45,015 bases of DNA from Thermoguttaceae bacterium (GTDB lineage Bacteria > Planctomycetota > Planctomycetia > Pirellulales > Thermoguttaceae): NCBI GenBank assembly GCA_025060325.1, contig JANXBW010000033.1:1-45015 (forward strand), read 5' to 3'. Positions 1 through 9,987 of this stretch are shown piece after piece. Made by a program: the position numbers and the translations under genes. Below the pieces are notes generated by a model. It was not told the DNA's origin and did no database searches. It worked only from the letters and a program-made list of their open reading frames with translations. Every line of letters begins with the position of its first letter. Positions within the stretch are counted from its first letter, which is position 1.

Positions 1-2333
1 GTGCAGCCTTGGAACTTCGCGGTACTGACGGTGCAGTAGCCGAGCTTCCAATTAAGCTCGATTTCCCCCGTCATACTGCGGACCACCCCCTTAGCCCGAT
101 CGATGTATCGGCTCAGATCGACCACCCGGCTTCGCGATTCCTGACCGCCAAACTTCACATGCACCGGCCCAACAAAGAAGGCTAGTCGGTCCACCTCCTG
201 CCGGATGGGGGATTTAGGAGCAAAATCCCCGGGGTCGCGATTGGGATCATATTTGCCCGCCTCGGCAATGATGGGCACGCGGCGTTCCCACAAGGACTGA
301 AGGCTTCGCTCTTCGTAAACGGCGGGCTCTTTAGCCTCTGCCACATAGCCCAAGCGGAAAGCAATCGCCGCCGCAGGGAACATGCCAGCCATGGTGGGAA
401 CATCGGCCTCCCATTTCTTAAGGGAGTTAAGCCCGGCTACTTTCCACCACGGCCAAACCGGGTCCACCGTCCACCCTTGACCACTAAAGGCAAACCAGTA
501 GAACGCGTCAACGCCGGTTAACGACAAATAGGCGGCCGCCAGGAAGGGGCCTTCCGTCTGGTAAAGCGCCGGGTGGACCCAGGCCGTCTCGGTGACGATC
601 ATCGGTTGACCCACCGTCTGCTTGAGCGCCCCGGGAAATTCCTCCGGCAGCAAAAGACACGATCGACTAGCGTACAGGTGCCCCGGATCAATCCGATAGC
701 CATTGTTCGGTCCCAGATGAATGACAGCGGTGTAACGATTGACCGCCGACACATCAGTCGCCGTGTACGTCCAGCGCTCACAGTCTTCCAAGAGGACCGG
801 GTCGGCCGACTTCCAATTGGTAGCGTTGATGAGTTGTTGACAACCAAGCTCGTCCCGATAAAACCGCACCATTTCGCGATGGAAGTCGTACTGGAGTCGG
901 CACATGAACTCAAGTTGGTCCGCCAGTCGCCGTGCCCAGGCAGGGCTTGGCCGCGGGGCCTGCGATGTCATGTGCCAAATGATCTGAAGCCCTACTTCCC
1001 CTGCAGCGAAATTGTCCTGCGGATGGGTGGCATCACCCCAGGCCTTTTGAGCCGCTTGCAGCGAACCGTACTTCCGCACCAAAAACTCACCGAAAAGCCG
1101 CCGTAAACGCCCAGCATGCGGCTCGCGGATTCCTTGGGAGGTCCAGAAAAGGAGGCTATCCTCGTTTTGAATCTGGATAATGGCTACCGCTGGCTCCTTG
1201 GCCAGCGGCACACCTGTGTACGGATTAGGCTTTGTGTACAACTCGCGAACCCAGGCCTTGTAGGCCTCCTGCATCCGGGGCTCGAAGAAAAGAAGACCTG
1301 TAGGCCCGGATTGACCTGTGTACCCTTCCAGGCCCCAACTGGCCGGGATTTTGTCCACGTGCGCCCAAAAGGGGGAAATGGTCACATAGATGCCGTGCTT
1401 TTTGGCCTCGGCCACATACCGCTGGATTTGATCGACCACCTTCTGGTCCACATCGGTGATCTTGGCCCCTTCTTTGTCCACACACAATTGAGCATGGACC
1501 CGCACCATGTTAACGCCAAGCTTGGCCAGCCAGCGAAGTTGCCGGGCCATGACCTCCGGCTCCTGCCGCCAGCCATAGTCGACAACCGCCCAAAAGCGAA
1601 TCGGCTTGCCATCACCCCGCACAAAGCTCATCCCATCCTTCGATAGGCCAATAAAGCCGGTAGCACCCGCAACTGGCTCATTGAGCGAGCGAAGATCAAT
1701 GAGACATTCCGGCCCGAAGGGATCCTCGCCCGGCTGAAAGGCCCAGGTTCCCTCCTCAGTGACCATGTCAGCCAAGGTTTCTGGCGAACCCGGCCGGGCA
1801 AGTCCCCGCGGGACAAACCGAGCATTGGTAAGCACAAATGCATCCAGTGCCCCGTGGTTTTGCAGCTCCCCAAAAAAGCGGAATCTCAGCGTATGAACAC
1901 CTCGCGCAAGCTCCACCCGCCCAGCGTACACCCAGCCGATAAACCGAAGGTCGATCTTGCCGTCGGCGGCAATGTTTGTGACTTCTCGGGCCCCGTCCAA
2001 CGAAAGCTCCTGCCACGGGCGATCATCAATTTGGACCTCCACGCGGCACCGAACGGGGTTTATCCGGAGCCAAAACGCGTACTGGCCACCCTCCCTGATT
2101 TCTACACGGTAGGTCGCCCGGCCTTCCTTTTCCTCGGAGAAGTTGCTAAGCCAATCCCCGCCGGAGAGGTGCTCCTTTTTGACCTGGTCGTACCACCAAG
2201 GGTGCCGGTTCATCGAATGCTCAACCGGCACTTCCCCTTCCTGCCAAATTGTCTCTTCTGCATGGGAAATCGCCGCCCCCACGAATCCCAGCAACGCAGC
2301 GGCTAGCCAGATGGACCTTTGCCAAAGAGTCAT
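1..2333 (-). CDS. Exported clan GH-A glycoside hydrolase, C-terminus beyond the window
   Basis: The frame is open from an ATG at 2333 to the left edge, giving about 777 residues without a stop. The start is set by a strong ribosome binding site (GGGAGGA, 7 nt upstream) and is followed by a signal peptide ending near SHA-EE. Residues about 25-165 look like a beta-rich carbohydrate-binding or jelly-roll module. A TIM-barrel hydrolase follows. QIQNED places the likely acid/base Glu at about residue 391 and VTETAW the likely nucleophile Glu at about 582, the Asn-Glu and Glu pattern of clan GH-A (GH5, GH42 and relatives). The domain is rich in Trp, as expected for sugar binding. It probably acts on polysaccharide in the periplasm or outside the cell, but the substrate cannot be told. 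The next gene upstream lies on the same strand, 460 bp away. Confidence 0.85.
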   Translation of the reverse strand, partial: MTLWQRSIWLAAALLGFVGAAISHAEETIWQEGEVPVEHSMNRHPWWYDQVKKEHLSGGDWLSNFSEEKEGRATYRVEIREGGQYAFWLRINPVRCRVEVQIDDRPWQELSLDGAREVTNIAADGKIDLRFIGWVYAGRVELARGVHTLRFRFFGELQNHGALDAFVLTNARFVPRGLARPGSPETLADMVTEEGTWAFQPGEDPFGPECLIDLRSLNEPVAGATGFIGLSKDGMSFVRGDGKPIRFWAVVDYGWRQEPEVMARQLRWLAKLGVNMVRVHAQLCVDKEGAKITDVDQKVVDQIQRYVAEAKKHGIYVTISPFWAHVDKIPASWGLEGYTGQSGPTGLLFFEPRMQEAYKAWVRELYTKPNPYTGVPLAKEPAVAIIQIQNEDSLLFWTSQGIREPHAGRLRRLFGEFLVRKYGSLQAAQKAWGDATHPQDNFAAGEVGLQIIWHMTSQAPRPSPAWARRLADQLEFMCRLQYDFHREMVRFYRDELGCQQLINATNWKSADPVLLEDCERWTYTATDVSAVNRYTAVIHLGPNNGYRIDPGHLYASRSCLLLPEEFPGALKQTVGQPMIVTETAWVHPALYQTEGPFLAAAYLSLTGVDAFYWFAFSGQGWTVDPVWPWWKVAGLNSLKKWEADVPTMAGMFPAAAIAFRLGYVAEAKEPAVYEERSLQSLWERRVPIIAEAGKYDPNRDPGDFAPKSPIRQEVDRLAFFVGPVHVKFGGQESRSRVVDLSRYIDRAKGVVRSMTGEIELNWKLGYCTVSTAKFQGC

Positions 2334-2793
2334 CCCTGTTCCTCCCAAAGGAATGCCAGGTCTAACCTACCCACGAGCACGATCAAAAAGGGACGCCTCA
2401 CACCTTCCATTGATTCTGGCGGGAAATTCCAAGCAGATCGATAGCCGGCGGTAAGCGGGGGGATTTCTGCCTCGGCGGCCAGCGCTCTGGGGCGGGCAAA
2501 ATCTCAAGGTTCCGAAATGTAGCTGCATGGACCCTTTGCTTCAAGAAGGTGGCAGACCGCCGAGGGGCGAATACTAAGCGAGAAGCTGCTCTAAATCGGC
2601 TGGACCGAGCCCTGAAAACTCATCGACAAGCGGGATTCTGCTCAATTTAACGAGGAGTTGCGTCTACAGTGAGGAGGCCGACAAAAAGCCGATTTGACAC
2701 CTGGGGAATGTCCTCGGAAGATCGCGATCGAGGTGGGGCTTCGAGCACGGCGCGGAAGAGACGAGACCGACCCTTGTGGCAATCCCGAGCGGC
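2334..2793. other. Intergenic region, no gene seen
   Basis: This 460-bp stretch separates two minus-strand genes. It must hold the leader of the glycoside hydrolase gene and the 3' end of the large repeat protein gene. I see no convincing terminator hairpin, and the short open frames here show no recognisable product. Confidence 0.5.
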
Positions 2794-5700
2794 TCATCGG
2801 CGGACCGCACTATTCCGGCCGGACCCAGAAGATGTCGGCTGCTGGGCCACTCGGGGCGTTGGCGAAGCGGGTGTCGGTTGCGCCGTTGCCTTCACAACCG
2901 CAGCTTCCTGAGGCGCCCCTTTGCTAGGCATATTCGAAACAGGGCCGCCTTGACGTGGGCTCATCGCCGGAGTTGGAGGCGATTGATCCGCCCCGGCCAA
3001 CGCCCGTTCCGGTTGGCTCCTGGGTGCCCCGGGCTGATAAAAGGGGGTAACGTCTTGAGCCACCAACCGCGTCGGTAATTCCGCCGAGTAGAGCTCCACC
3101 CGGCAGGCGTGAGTTCCCGCAGTCTCCGCCCGGGCAATTACTCGGAGTGTCTTCACCTCCCCAGGAGCAATCGGCCCAACTCGACCAAAAATAACTTGGC
3201 CGGGAGCAATCAGGGACGGAGCACCCTCAGCGGCAACCGGCTCAATGCCCCAGGAAAAGAAAACTGCCACCTCCCACTGGTCGATGGTCTTCGTGCCGCG
3301 GTTTTCCACGCGAATTTCGTACGGCACGTCCGTCCCGACAGGGCTCGGAGCTCCCGGGTCACGCAGGGCCAATTCAAGCCGGGCAAACCCTTGCACATCC
3401 GGATTTGCTAAGGCTTTCGCCTCCCACGGCCCTGAGGCCGCCACCGCCGAGCAGGCAAGTTGACCCACCTCTCGTGCGCGAACGCTTAAAGTCAAAAGCT
3501 TTTCCTGGCCTGGGCCGATCGAGCCTACTTTCCAAACGAGGTCGCCGGATCCTGCCTCCCGTTCAACTTGGGGAGGTAGTTCCTGGATTTCAGCCGAGCT
3601 AGGCAGCTGCAGGCGAACGACAGTGTCCTGTGCCGGGGCGTCCCCTTGGTTGCTGAGCACCAAGGTCGCCTCAACCTCCGTGCCCACCAAGATGGTGGTG
3701 GGGACCTGCCAGCGGAGCGCAAGCCGCGGCTCCCGGACCATTAGCCGTTCGCTAAATTGGCCCTGGAATCCCCCCTGGGCGACAGCTTGGCAGGCAAGTG
3801 TCATCGCCCCCGCACGTAGGGCGGTCAACTCCACAAGAACGGTCTTCTCTTCACCCACGTCCACACGGGAAAGAAGCACTGAAGCGGGCGAAAGATCGCC
3901 CGCCCCTTCCAAAGAAAATCGAAGCTGAACATTCTCTGCCGGAGCCGTCCCACGGTTGGCGATCCGGACCTCCACCGGCTGCCGGACCCTGCCTACCACA
4001 TCCCGGGAACTAGCCAGGCGAACCTCCAGCCGGGGCTCCTGAACCTCGATTAACGCCCGACTTTCCGCCGGCCGATGAGACCAGCTTACCGCCAGGTTAA
4101 GTGACTCACTCCGCCGCGGCAAAAGTTGAACCTCAAGCCGCTCCTTCTTCCCCGGCTCAAAACGTCCAATTTCCCAGTAAAGCTGCCGGACCTCCCCCGG
4201 GCCGTTTGCTCCGCCTGCGCTTGCCGCTCGGACCTGCCCAACACTTGGCTTTGAAGAAGCTAACTCAACCCAGCCGGGCAGGGTAACTTCCAGCACGAAG
4301 CTTTCGGCTGCTTCTCTGCCAGCGTTGTGAACGACTATCTCGTAGCGGGCCACCTGCCCAGTGAGCACCCGCTCCGGTCCGAAGGCCTCCACCTCAACCA
4401 CCGGACCTTGACGCACAAGAAGTGCCCGCGAGCTGACTTCAGTCCCGGCCGGTTTGCCCTCCGCCGAGCGAGGTTGAGAATCGGCCGGCTCAGCAATTGG
4501 ATTAGGCCGGTCCGGAGCGACCGCTCGGGATTCTTGAGTGGTCACCAGCTGAGTTGCAGGGGGTTCCCTCTGGGGAACGCTTGCCGCTGGCGAACTTGAC
4601 GGAGCTGCCGGAGGCTCGGCTGCCTCCTGAACCGCCCCGCTGGCGTCAGCCTTTAATTCCTGGGGAGCAGGTGTCGGTTCTCGGGCGCTTAGCGGCTCCT
4701 CCGCCGGGGGCGCAACTTCTTGAGCGGGCGTTGGCTGTGAACTTAGTGTCCGAGCCGGCGGATTCTCCCCTACCACTGCCCGCCCAGGTTCATCCTCGCG
4801 GGCTGGCACCCAAGTATCTGCCCTCGGGCCCTGTGGAGGCGAAGCCTCAACTTGGGGAACTGGCTTCGAGGCGGCGGATGGAGCCGGGGTGCTCCCTTCA
4901 ACATCAGCCACGGGAGCGCTTCCCTGTGCGGAGGTCACCTGCGGCTTTCCAAACGGCGAACTCACCAGCTCCTCAATTCGCCGGTGAATGCCCGTGGTGT
5001 TTGGGGCGGTAGAAGACGGCGACAGCGGTGGTGCGGAAAATTTTGCGGCTGGATCGCGCGGCACTTCCCACGGCAGCCCCAAAGTGCTCCCCGAGCGCGG
5101 TATTTCCCCGGGCGAAACCGCTGCCTCGCGAGTGCCCCCAACCTCCCGCGCGTTCTGATCGCCATCTTCGGCGGCCTGCGGTAAGCCGGGCTCCGGGGGA
5201 AGGGTAAGTGCCGACTCCGACTCAGAGGCCGACTTGGGTGCCGGAGTGCGGGTGGAAGACCTACCGGAGTCTAACCTTTCCGTAGCGGGGATGTTTGCGG
5301 CAGGGGGTGACCAGGCCTCCCCGGCAAGTGGATCAGGGCGCTCGCCCAGCTCACGAGGAGTGACATCGATCGGCGGTGAGGGCCTAGAGCCGGCGTTCTC
5401 CCGCGGCGGAGCGGCCGTGCCCAGCCCTAACACGTTATCGAGCCAGCTTCGCCCCGTGCCCCGAGGGTCCTCCTGACCCACTCCATTACCGGCGGTAGAT
5501 CCCCGCGCCCGCGAAGGCGGAGGAAGGATTCCCCCCAACAATCCCTGAGATGGTTGTCCTTGTGGTGGCGCCGGTCGGCGTGCCTGTGGCGGCTGCGGAC
5601 GATGATGACGGTGGGGCATAGGAGAACGGGGAGCAGTGGAGGCTCGAGGTGTGCCACTAGTCCCCGGCCGGGAAACGGCGCCCGGACGTCTTGGAGAGCT

Positions 5701-6027
5701 TTGGGCACTTGCCACGTCGCCGGGCTGACTTCCAGTAATCCCAAGAAGGGAGTCCCCAAATTGCCGAATCCAGCTTCCAAGTCCCTGGCTGCGGTTCGGG
5801 GATTGGGCTGAGCCGGGATTTGATTGTGCCCAAGCAGTTCCCCCCATGATCAAGGGGACCATGACACCAAAAAGGATGCGGATGATGACTACCCTGGGCT
5901 TAAGTTGCGGGTTGAAACTTAAAGGCCCATTTCTTGGGTAGCCCGAGGGGTACTGCGCACCATTCCGCCCCAAGAAAAGCGGGAAGAGACAAAACGCCGA
6001 TCCAGATAACCTCGTGGTGAGCTTCAT
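2794..6027 (-). CDS. Large exported Pro-rich protein with CARDB/DUF11-like Ig repeats
   Basis: The protein has 1077 residues. The ATG at 6027 is supported by GGGGAG 6 nt upstream. A hydrophobic segment at residues about 46-66, ending TAWA-Q, looks like a signal peptide core, so the N-terminus is longer than usual for a secreted protein. Residues about 67-520 are rich in Pro, Ala, Ser and Glu and are probably disordered. Residues about 535-1000 hold four repeats of about 105-110 residues, each with a pattern like VEVRIANRGTAPAENV, typical of CARDB or DUF11 Ig-like domains. A second Pro/Gln-rich tail follows. No catalytic motif is visible. It is most likely a cell-surface or envelope structural protein, which is inferred from composition and repeats. 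Confidence 0.8.
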   Translation of the reverse strand: MKLTTRLSGSAFCLFPLFLGRNGAQYPSGYPRNGPLSFNPQLKPRVVIIRILFGVMVPLIMGGTAWAQSNPGSAQSPNRSQGLGSWIRQFGDSLLGITGSQPGDVASAQSSPRRPGAVSRPGTSGTPRASTAPRSPMPHRHHRPQPPQARRPAPPQGQPSQGLLGGILPPPSRARGSTAGNGVGQEDPRGTGRSWLDNVLGLGTAAPPRENAGSRPSPPIDVTPRELGERPDPLAGEAWSPPAANIPATERLDSGRSSTRTPAPKSASESESALTLPPEPGLPQAAEDGDQNAREVGGTREAAVSPGEIPRSGSTLGLPWEVPRDPAAKFSAPPLSPSSTAPNTTGIHRRIEELVSSPFGKPQVTSAQGSAPVADVEGSTPAPSAASKPVPQVEASPPQGPRADTWVPAREDEPGRAVVGENPPARTLSSQPTPAQEVAPPAEEPLSAREPTPAPQELKADASGAVQEAAEPPAAPSSSPAASVPQREPPATQLVTTQESRAVAPDRPNPIAEPADSQPRSAEGKPAGTEVSSRALLVRQGPVVEVEAFGPERVLTGQVARYEIVVHNAGREAAESFVLEVTLPGWVELASSKPSVGQVRAASAGGANGPGEVRQLYWEIGRFEPGKKERLEVQLLPRRSESLNLAVSWSHRPAESRALIEVQEPRLEVRLASSRDVVGRVRQPVEVRIANRGTAPAENVQLRFSLEGAGDLSPASVLLSRVDVGEEKTVLVELTALRAGAMTLACQAVAQGGFQGQFSERLMVREPRLALRWQVPTTILVGTEVEATLVLSNQGDAPAQDTVVRLQLPSSAEIQELPPQVEREAGSGDLVWKVGSIGPGQEKLLTLSVRAREVGQLACSAVAASGPWEAKALANPDVQGFARLELALRDPGAPSPVGTDVPYEIRVENRGTKTIDQWEVAVFFSWGIEPVAAEGAPSLIAPGQVIFGRVGPIAPGEVKTLRVIARAETAGTHACRVELYSAELPTRLVAQDVTPFYQPGAPRSQPERALAGADQSPPTPAMSPRQGGPVSNMPSKGAPQEAAVVKATAQPTPASPTPRVAQQPTSSGSGRNSAVRR

Positions 6028-7002
6028 AAGCGGCTCCCCGCAAAAAAAGACCTGACAGTTTACTTCGCTTGGGTTATCGGCACAGTCAGAAAATTCCGAT
6101 TAATCAAACTGAAAAGCTTATCCCGATTAGACGGGCCCATAAGGCGGGGAAAATCTGTAGGGGGCTTTCCTATCACCCTGCGCCAAAGTCGCGCTCGGGA
6201 CTGGCAAGGAAAAGCACACCTCACCAAGGGGGGATTGTTGCGGTTCTCTCGGCGAAAGTGGAACACACGTTCTGTCATCGCCAGGCTACCCAGATCTTGT
6301 TGCCGCCCGAAAGGTTCCCAGTTTTCCCGGTCTTTGAGATTCGCCCGCAATTTCGCCCCGGATCACCCGACGTACGCATCGCCGAACACCCGGGCGCGTG
6401 CCCACCGCAACTGCAAGAAGCACCACTAAAGCAAGAATTTCGCCGCGCCCCTTGTTGAGAACGACGGAGGCCGCCGGTGGGCGTCCGTCGGAGCACTCCG
6501 AAGACGGGAGTCGGTGAGTTCTCCTCTTATCGAGCTGCCAATCGCGGGCGGCGCCTGACTGGCAACACTTCCGAGGCGGACGGGAATCCGGTGAGGGGCC
6601 GGCAATCAGCTAGGGACAAGGACAAGAATCGGCGGAAGTCCGAGAAAACCGATGGCAACAAATTCGCCAACTAATCAATCGAGAAGGAATGGGGCCCGCC
6701 TGCCAGCAAGACTTCCGATGTCGCCGGTGAAATTCAGAGGGCGAGGTCTCACGGCGGCCTTTTTTCGCCGGAGTGGCAACCGCTTGGTGCAGGACGAGGC
6801 ACCCCAGTGGGAAATACCTTCGCGGTGCCGACTTTTAAGGGCGTCTCGGCAGATTAGCTCGGTCAGTGGGGAAAGCACTTAGAAGGTCCAGTGACCCTCG
6901 CCACTAACTCGAGTACCATGCGGTGCCTAATTCGCAACCAATTGGGAAGCAGCACAACCGCCTGAGCGACCAATTTCCTAATGTATCCCGAAAAACGTCA
7001 TC
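6028..7002. other. Intergenic region of about 1 kb, no gene seen
   Basis: Short open frames on both strands have no recognisable motifs and no good ribosome binding sites. A run of seven A at 6042-6048 lies just upstream of the ribosome binding site of the gene starting at 6027. An inverted repeat CGGCG/CGCCG flanks six T at about 6754-6772, but the T run sits in the loop, so it is not a normal terminator. Confidence 0.45.
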
Positions 7003-8280
7003 TCATCCCAGCTTCACCCGGGGGGTCACGTGAGGTGTGCCGTCGTAACGGATTTCAACCGGTATGCCGCTATTCATAATCGAGATCCGGGCGGCCTCGG
7101 TGACAAGCTCGTTGATGTAGCTATTGGCGGGGGTGGCCAGCAACCCCTTGTCGTCGATTTCTTTAAGAACCCGCCGGCGGGCCTGAAGGCTATCCTCCGG
7201 CGCTAATCCCGCCCCAGCTAAGTTGACCTTCAAAGCGGCTTCCACGATGGCGGCGATCGATTCGTAGCCGTAACCGACTGGCTTGAGTCCCTCGCCTTCC
7301 CACGGAACTAAGCGGAAATAGTCCGGACTGACGAATCGGTAAGGCGCGCCGGAAAGGTTGTCGATATACCCATGGCCAACACCGCGGTATTGGTCATCGT
7401 GCTTGATGATCCCGGCCCGATTCGGCCCTTCGCAGTACATCACCAGGCACTGGTCGTTGGTGCCGGGGGCTTCATCCGGATAGCCCAACCCATCTAAAAC
7501 CGAAAGGATGGCCCCATTTTCCCAAACCACCCGGCCGGCCGACCACAAAAAGCCGACGTTCCCGTTGGGAAAAGTCCCTTCCACGCCCCTTACGGAGACC
7601 TCCACCGGACGAAGCCCAGTGATAAAGTAGACAAGATCCACGTAGTGACAGCCGACGTAAGTAAACGGATCGGCATTTTCCTTGGTAAACCAATTCTGAA
7701 AATTGGAATGCCGATAGTAATACGGTTCGATCATTTTGGCCTCGCCCAGCCGGAACTGTCCGAAGCGACCCCGGCGATATTGCAGTCGCGCTTCCAGTGC
7801 CCGGCGATCAAATCGCTTGTGATACTCCACCGCCACCAAGAGTCCACGCCGATAAGCCTCCTCGGCGATTTCGTGCGCTTCCCGGTAAGTACGTACTAGC
7901 GGTTTGACGCAGAGAACATGCTGATTGTGCTCCAAGGCGGCCCGGATAATCGGTGCGTGGACATGGTCCGGCACTGCAACCACAACCAGCTGGCGCTCTT
8001 TTTGCTCCGCTAGCACCTGCCGGTAAAGCTCCGGCTGAGTGACTTCCGGCGGGGTTTCAAGCGGCGGGTAGGGAATAAAGCCTTGGTCCGGGAAGGCTTC
8101 GCGAAGAACGGGGCTTTCCACTAGTGCCCGCAGGGGGCCCGACCGCATTTCGCAGATCTTAATCGGGCCGACCAACCCTAGACGCTGGAGGTGATAAAGG
8201 GAGGGCAGAATTTGGTCGTGGACGATCATCCCCCCGCCAACGATCAGAACATCAACCCGACCCAAGGCCATGGCGGTCAT
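7003..8280 (-). CDS. Gfo/Idh/MocA family oxidoreductase
   Basis: An NAD(P)-dependent sugar or inositol dehydrogenase-type protein of about 425 residues with no signal peptide, so cytoplasmic. VLIVGGGMIV near the N-terminus is the dinucleotide-binding loop. CVKPLVRTYREAHEI is the family's conserved Lys-Pro segment, and VEYHKRFDRRAL with the later GCHYVDLVYF form the substrate-binding half. I chose the ATG at 8280 because GGGAGA lies 6 nt upstream. A longer frame begins with TTG at 8325 but has no ribosome binding site. It lies 300 bp downstream of an aminotransferase gene on the same strand. The two might act together on an amino-sugar or keto-sugar, but that is only inferred from position. 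Confidence 0.88.
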   Translation of the reverse strand: MTAMALGRVDVLIVGGGMIVHDQILPSLYHLQRLGLVGPIKICEMRSGPLRALVESPVLREAFPDQGFIPYPPLETPPEVTQPELYRQVLAEQKERQLVVVAVPDHVHAPIIRAALEHNQHVLCVKPLVRTYREAHEIAEEAYRRGLLVAVEYHKRFDRRALEARLQYRRGRFGQFRLGEAKMIEPYYYRHSNFQNWFTKENADPFTYVGCHYVDLVYFITGLRPVEVSVRGVEGTFPNGNVGFLWSAGRVVWENGAILSVLDGLGYPDEAPGTNDQCLVMYCEGPNRAGIIKHDDQYRGVGHGYIDNLSGAPYRFVSPDYFRLVPWEGEGLKPVGYGYESIAAIVEAALKVNLAGAGLAPEDSLQARRRVLKEIDDKGLLATPANSYINELVTEAARISIMNSGIPVEIRYDGTPHVTPRVKLG

Positions 8281-8580
8281 CCGCTTTCTCCCAGAAAAGC
8301 TGCGGTCAACTTCGCTTGCTGCCAAAGCACCAAGTGCACCCGTCGGCCAACGCGCCCGGTCCCTCCCTGACTTAGAACCGGAGATTCCGCCCGAATACCC
8401 CCGAGTTTAATTCGAAAAGCGGCACCGATGGAAGAAGCGGCCTTCACCTTGCTTGAGAAAAGACGCCAATCTCTCCCCCGCCTAGGACTGGGCGTGGCGC
8501 AGTCGGCCATTTCCGCGGGCGCGATTGCAATCCAACGCAGACGGGGGCCGTTCCACCCGGCCTGCTTCCCAGCCCACAAG
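8281..8580. other. Intergenic region between aminotransferase and oxidoreductase
   Basis: Three hundred bases without a supported gene. An open frame continues upstream of the oxidoreductase start, but it lacks a ribosome binding site and known sequence. Co-transcription of the two flanking genes is possible but unproven. Confidence 0.4.
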
Positions 8581-9987
8581 CTACTTACCCACCGCCCCCA
8601 CCTGAGCAAGGGCCTCGGAGTGCTCGGCGATTGCTTCGGCGATGGCTTCCCGCAAGGCCGCCACACCTTCCTGGATGGCATCTTCCCGAATGGGCAACGG
8701 TGGTGCGATCTTGACCGACGAGGCCATATAGCCCACCGGGGCAAAGAGCATGATACCCCTTTCGACCGCCCGCCAAACAATCCGCCGAGCAAGCTCCGGA
8801 TCCGGCTCGATCCCGCCGGGCTTAACGATATGAAGGGAAGCTACCAGCCCTTTGCCGTGAACCGTGCCGATGTGATCGGGGAATTCCTTCCGCAGCTGAC
8901 GCAAAGCCGGCTGGAGGATTTCGCCCATTTGCCGGGCATGGTCCACAAGGCCTTCCTCATCGATGATTTCCAAGTTGGCCAAGGCTGCCGCACAGCATAC
9001 CGGGTTGCCAGTGTGGGTCGATGTCATCGAGCCCGGCGGATAAAGGTCCATGACATCCGGCCGACCGATCACTGCCGACAACGGCAGGCTGCTGGTGATC
9101 CCTTTGCCGCAGCAAATGAGGTCCGGCACTACGCCGTAGTGTTCAAAGCCCCAGTACTTCCCAGTCCGGCCGAACGCCGCCTGAACTTCGTCGAACACCA
9201 GCAGCGCTTGATACCGCTCGCACCACCGACGCAGCTCCTGGATGTATTCCGGCGGGGCGAAACTTGAGTCCCCACCCTGGTAAGTTTCCGTGATGACGGC
9301 GCAGACGTTCTCCGGGCGGACACCCAGCTCGGCCAGCGACCGCTCGAATAGTTCGAAGCTGGTATCGCGACAGCGGAAGCCGTCCGGAAACGGCACCTGA
9401 ACCATATCTTTGTCAAAATTGACGATCCACTCTTTCAACCGGGGGATTCCGCCGATCATCTGCGCCCCGAGCGTCCGGCCGTGAAAGGCGTTATGAAAGC
9501 TGACGATTGTAATCTTTTGTTTACCGCCAATTTTCAGGCCCCAAGTCCGGCTTAGTTTGATGGCGCACTCGCAGGTTTCGGCTCCGGTGGTTAAGAGGAA
9601 GACCTTCTTACAAGGCTCGGGAGCCCGCTGGGCCAAAGCCTCTACCAACCGCGCCCGGATCTCGGAGGGAAAACAGTAATTGTGCAGTAGGCCGTGCTCT
9701 ACCTGGCGGACAATCGCCTCCCGAATCTTCGGATGTCCATGCCCGGCGTTAGTCACCAGCACGCCCGAAGAAAAGTCCAACCACTTGTTCCCCCAGCGGT
9801 CGTAGACGCATACTCCCTCAGCCCGGTCCCAAATGACCGGCGGCTGGCCGCTCATGGACCGCGGCTCACAGCGGCGCAGCTTCTGGAGAATAGGAATCGA
9901 TTCCGGCACGGGGATGGGAGTAACAATCCGGCGATACCGGGTTTCAATCCGAGGAACCTGACGAGGAACAAGGTCCGAGATATCCAT
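8581..9987 (-). CDS. Class III PLP-dependent aminotransferase
   Basis: A 468-residue cytoplasmic aminotransferase of the GABA/acetylornithine type. The N-terminal half has GVLVTNAGHGHPKIREA and LTTGAETCECAIKLSR, the glycine-rich PLP-phosphate region. LVFDEVQAAFGRTGK contains Asp266, which should contact the pyridine nitrogen. CCGKGITSSLPL contains Lys295, the expected Schiff-base lysine, and STHTGNPVCCAAALA follows as in the family. The ATG at 9987 was chosen over a frame open to 10266. It has GAGG 7 nt upstream, and the extra 93 residues are not family-like. The amino donor cannot be assigned. It is probably expressed with the downstream oxidoreductase gene. Confidence 0.9.
   Translation of the reverse strand: MDISDLVPRQVPRIETRYRRIVTPIPVPESIPILQKLRRCEPRSMSGQPPVIWDRAEGVCVYDRWGNKWLDFSSGVLVTNAGHGHPKIREAIVRQVEHGLLHNYCFPSEIRARLVEALAQRAPEPCKKVFLLTTGAETCECAIKLSRTWGLKIGGKQKITIVSFHNAFHGRTLGAQMIGGIPRLKEWIVNFDKDMVQVPFPDGFRCRDTSFELFERSLAELGVRPENVCAVITETYQGGDSSFAPPEYIQELRRWCERYQALLVFDEVQAAFGRTGKYWGFEHYGVVPDLICCGKGITSSLPLSAVIGRPDVMDLYPPGSMTSTHTGNPVCCAAALANLEIIDEEGLVDHARQMGEILQPALRQLRKEFPDHIGTVHGKGLVASLHIVKPGGIEPDPELARRIVWRAVERGIMLFAPVGYMASSVKIAPPLPIREDAIQEGVAALREAIAEAIAEHSEALAQVGAVGK

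Noticed and set aside
573-1646. Plus-strand open frames of about 177 codons opposite the glycoside hydrolase
   Set aside because: The minus-strand frame is continuous, with signal peptide, catalytic motifs and ribosome binding site. The plus frames are its antisense shadows.
6754-6772. Hairpin with six T as terminator
   Set aside because: The T run lies inside the loop, not after the stem.
8281-8325. TTG start for the Gfo/Idh/MocA gene
   Set aside because: No ribosome binding site; the ATG at 8280 has GGGAGA at good spacing.
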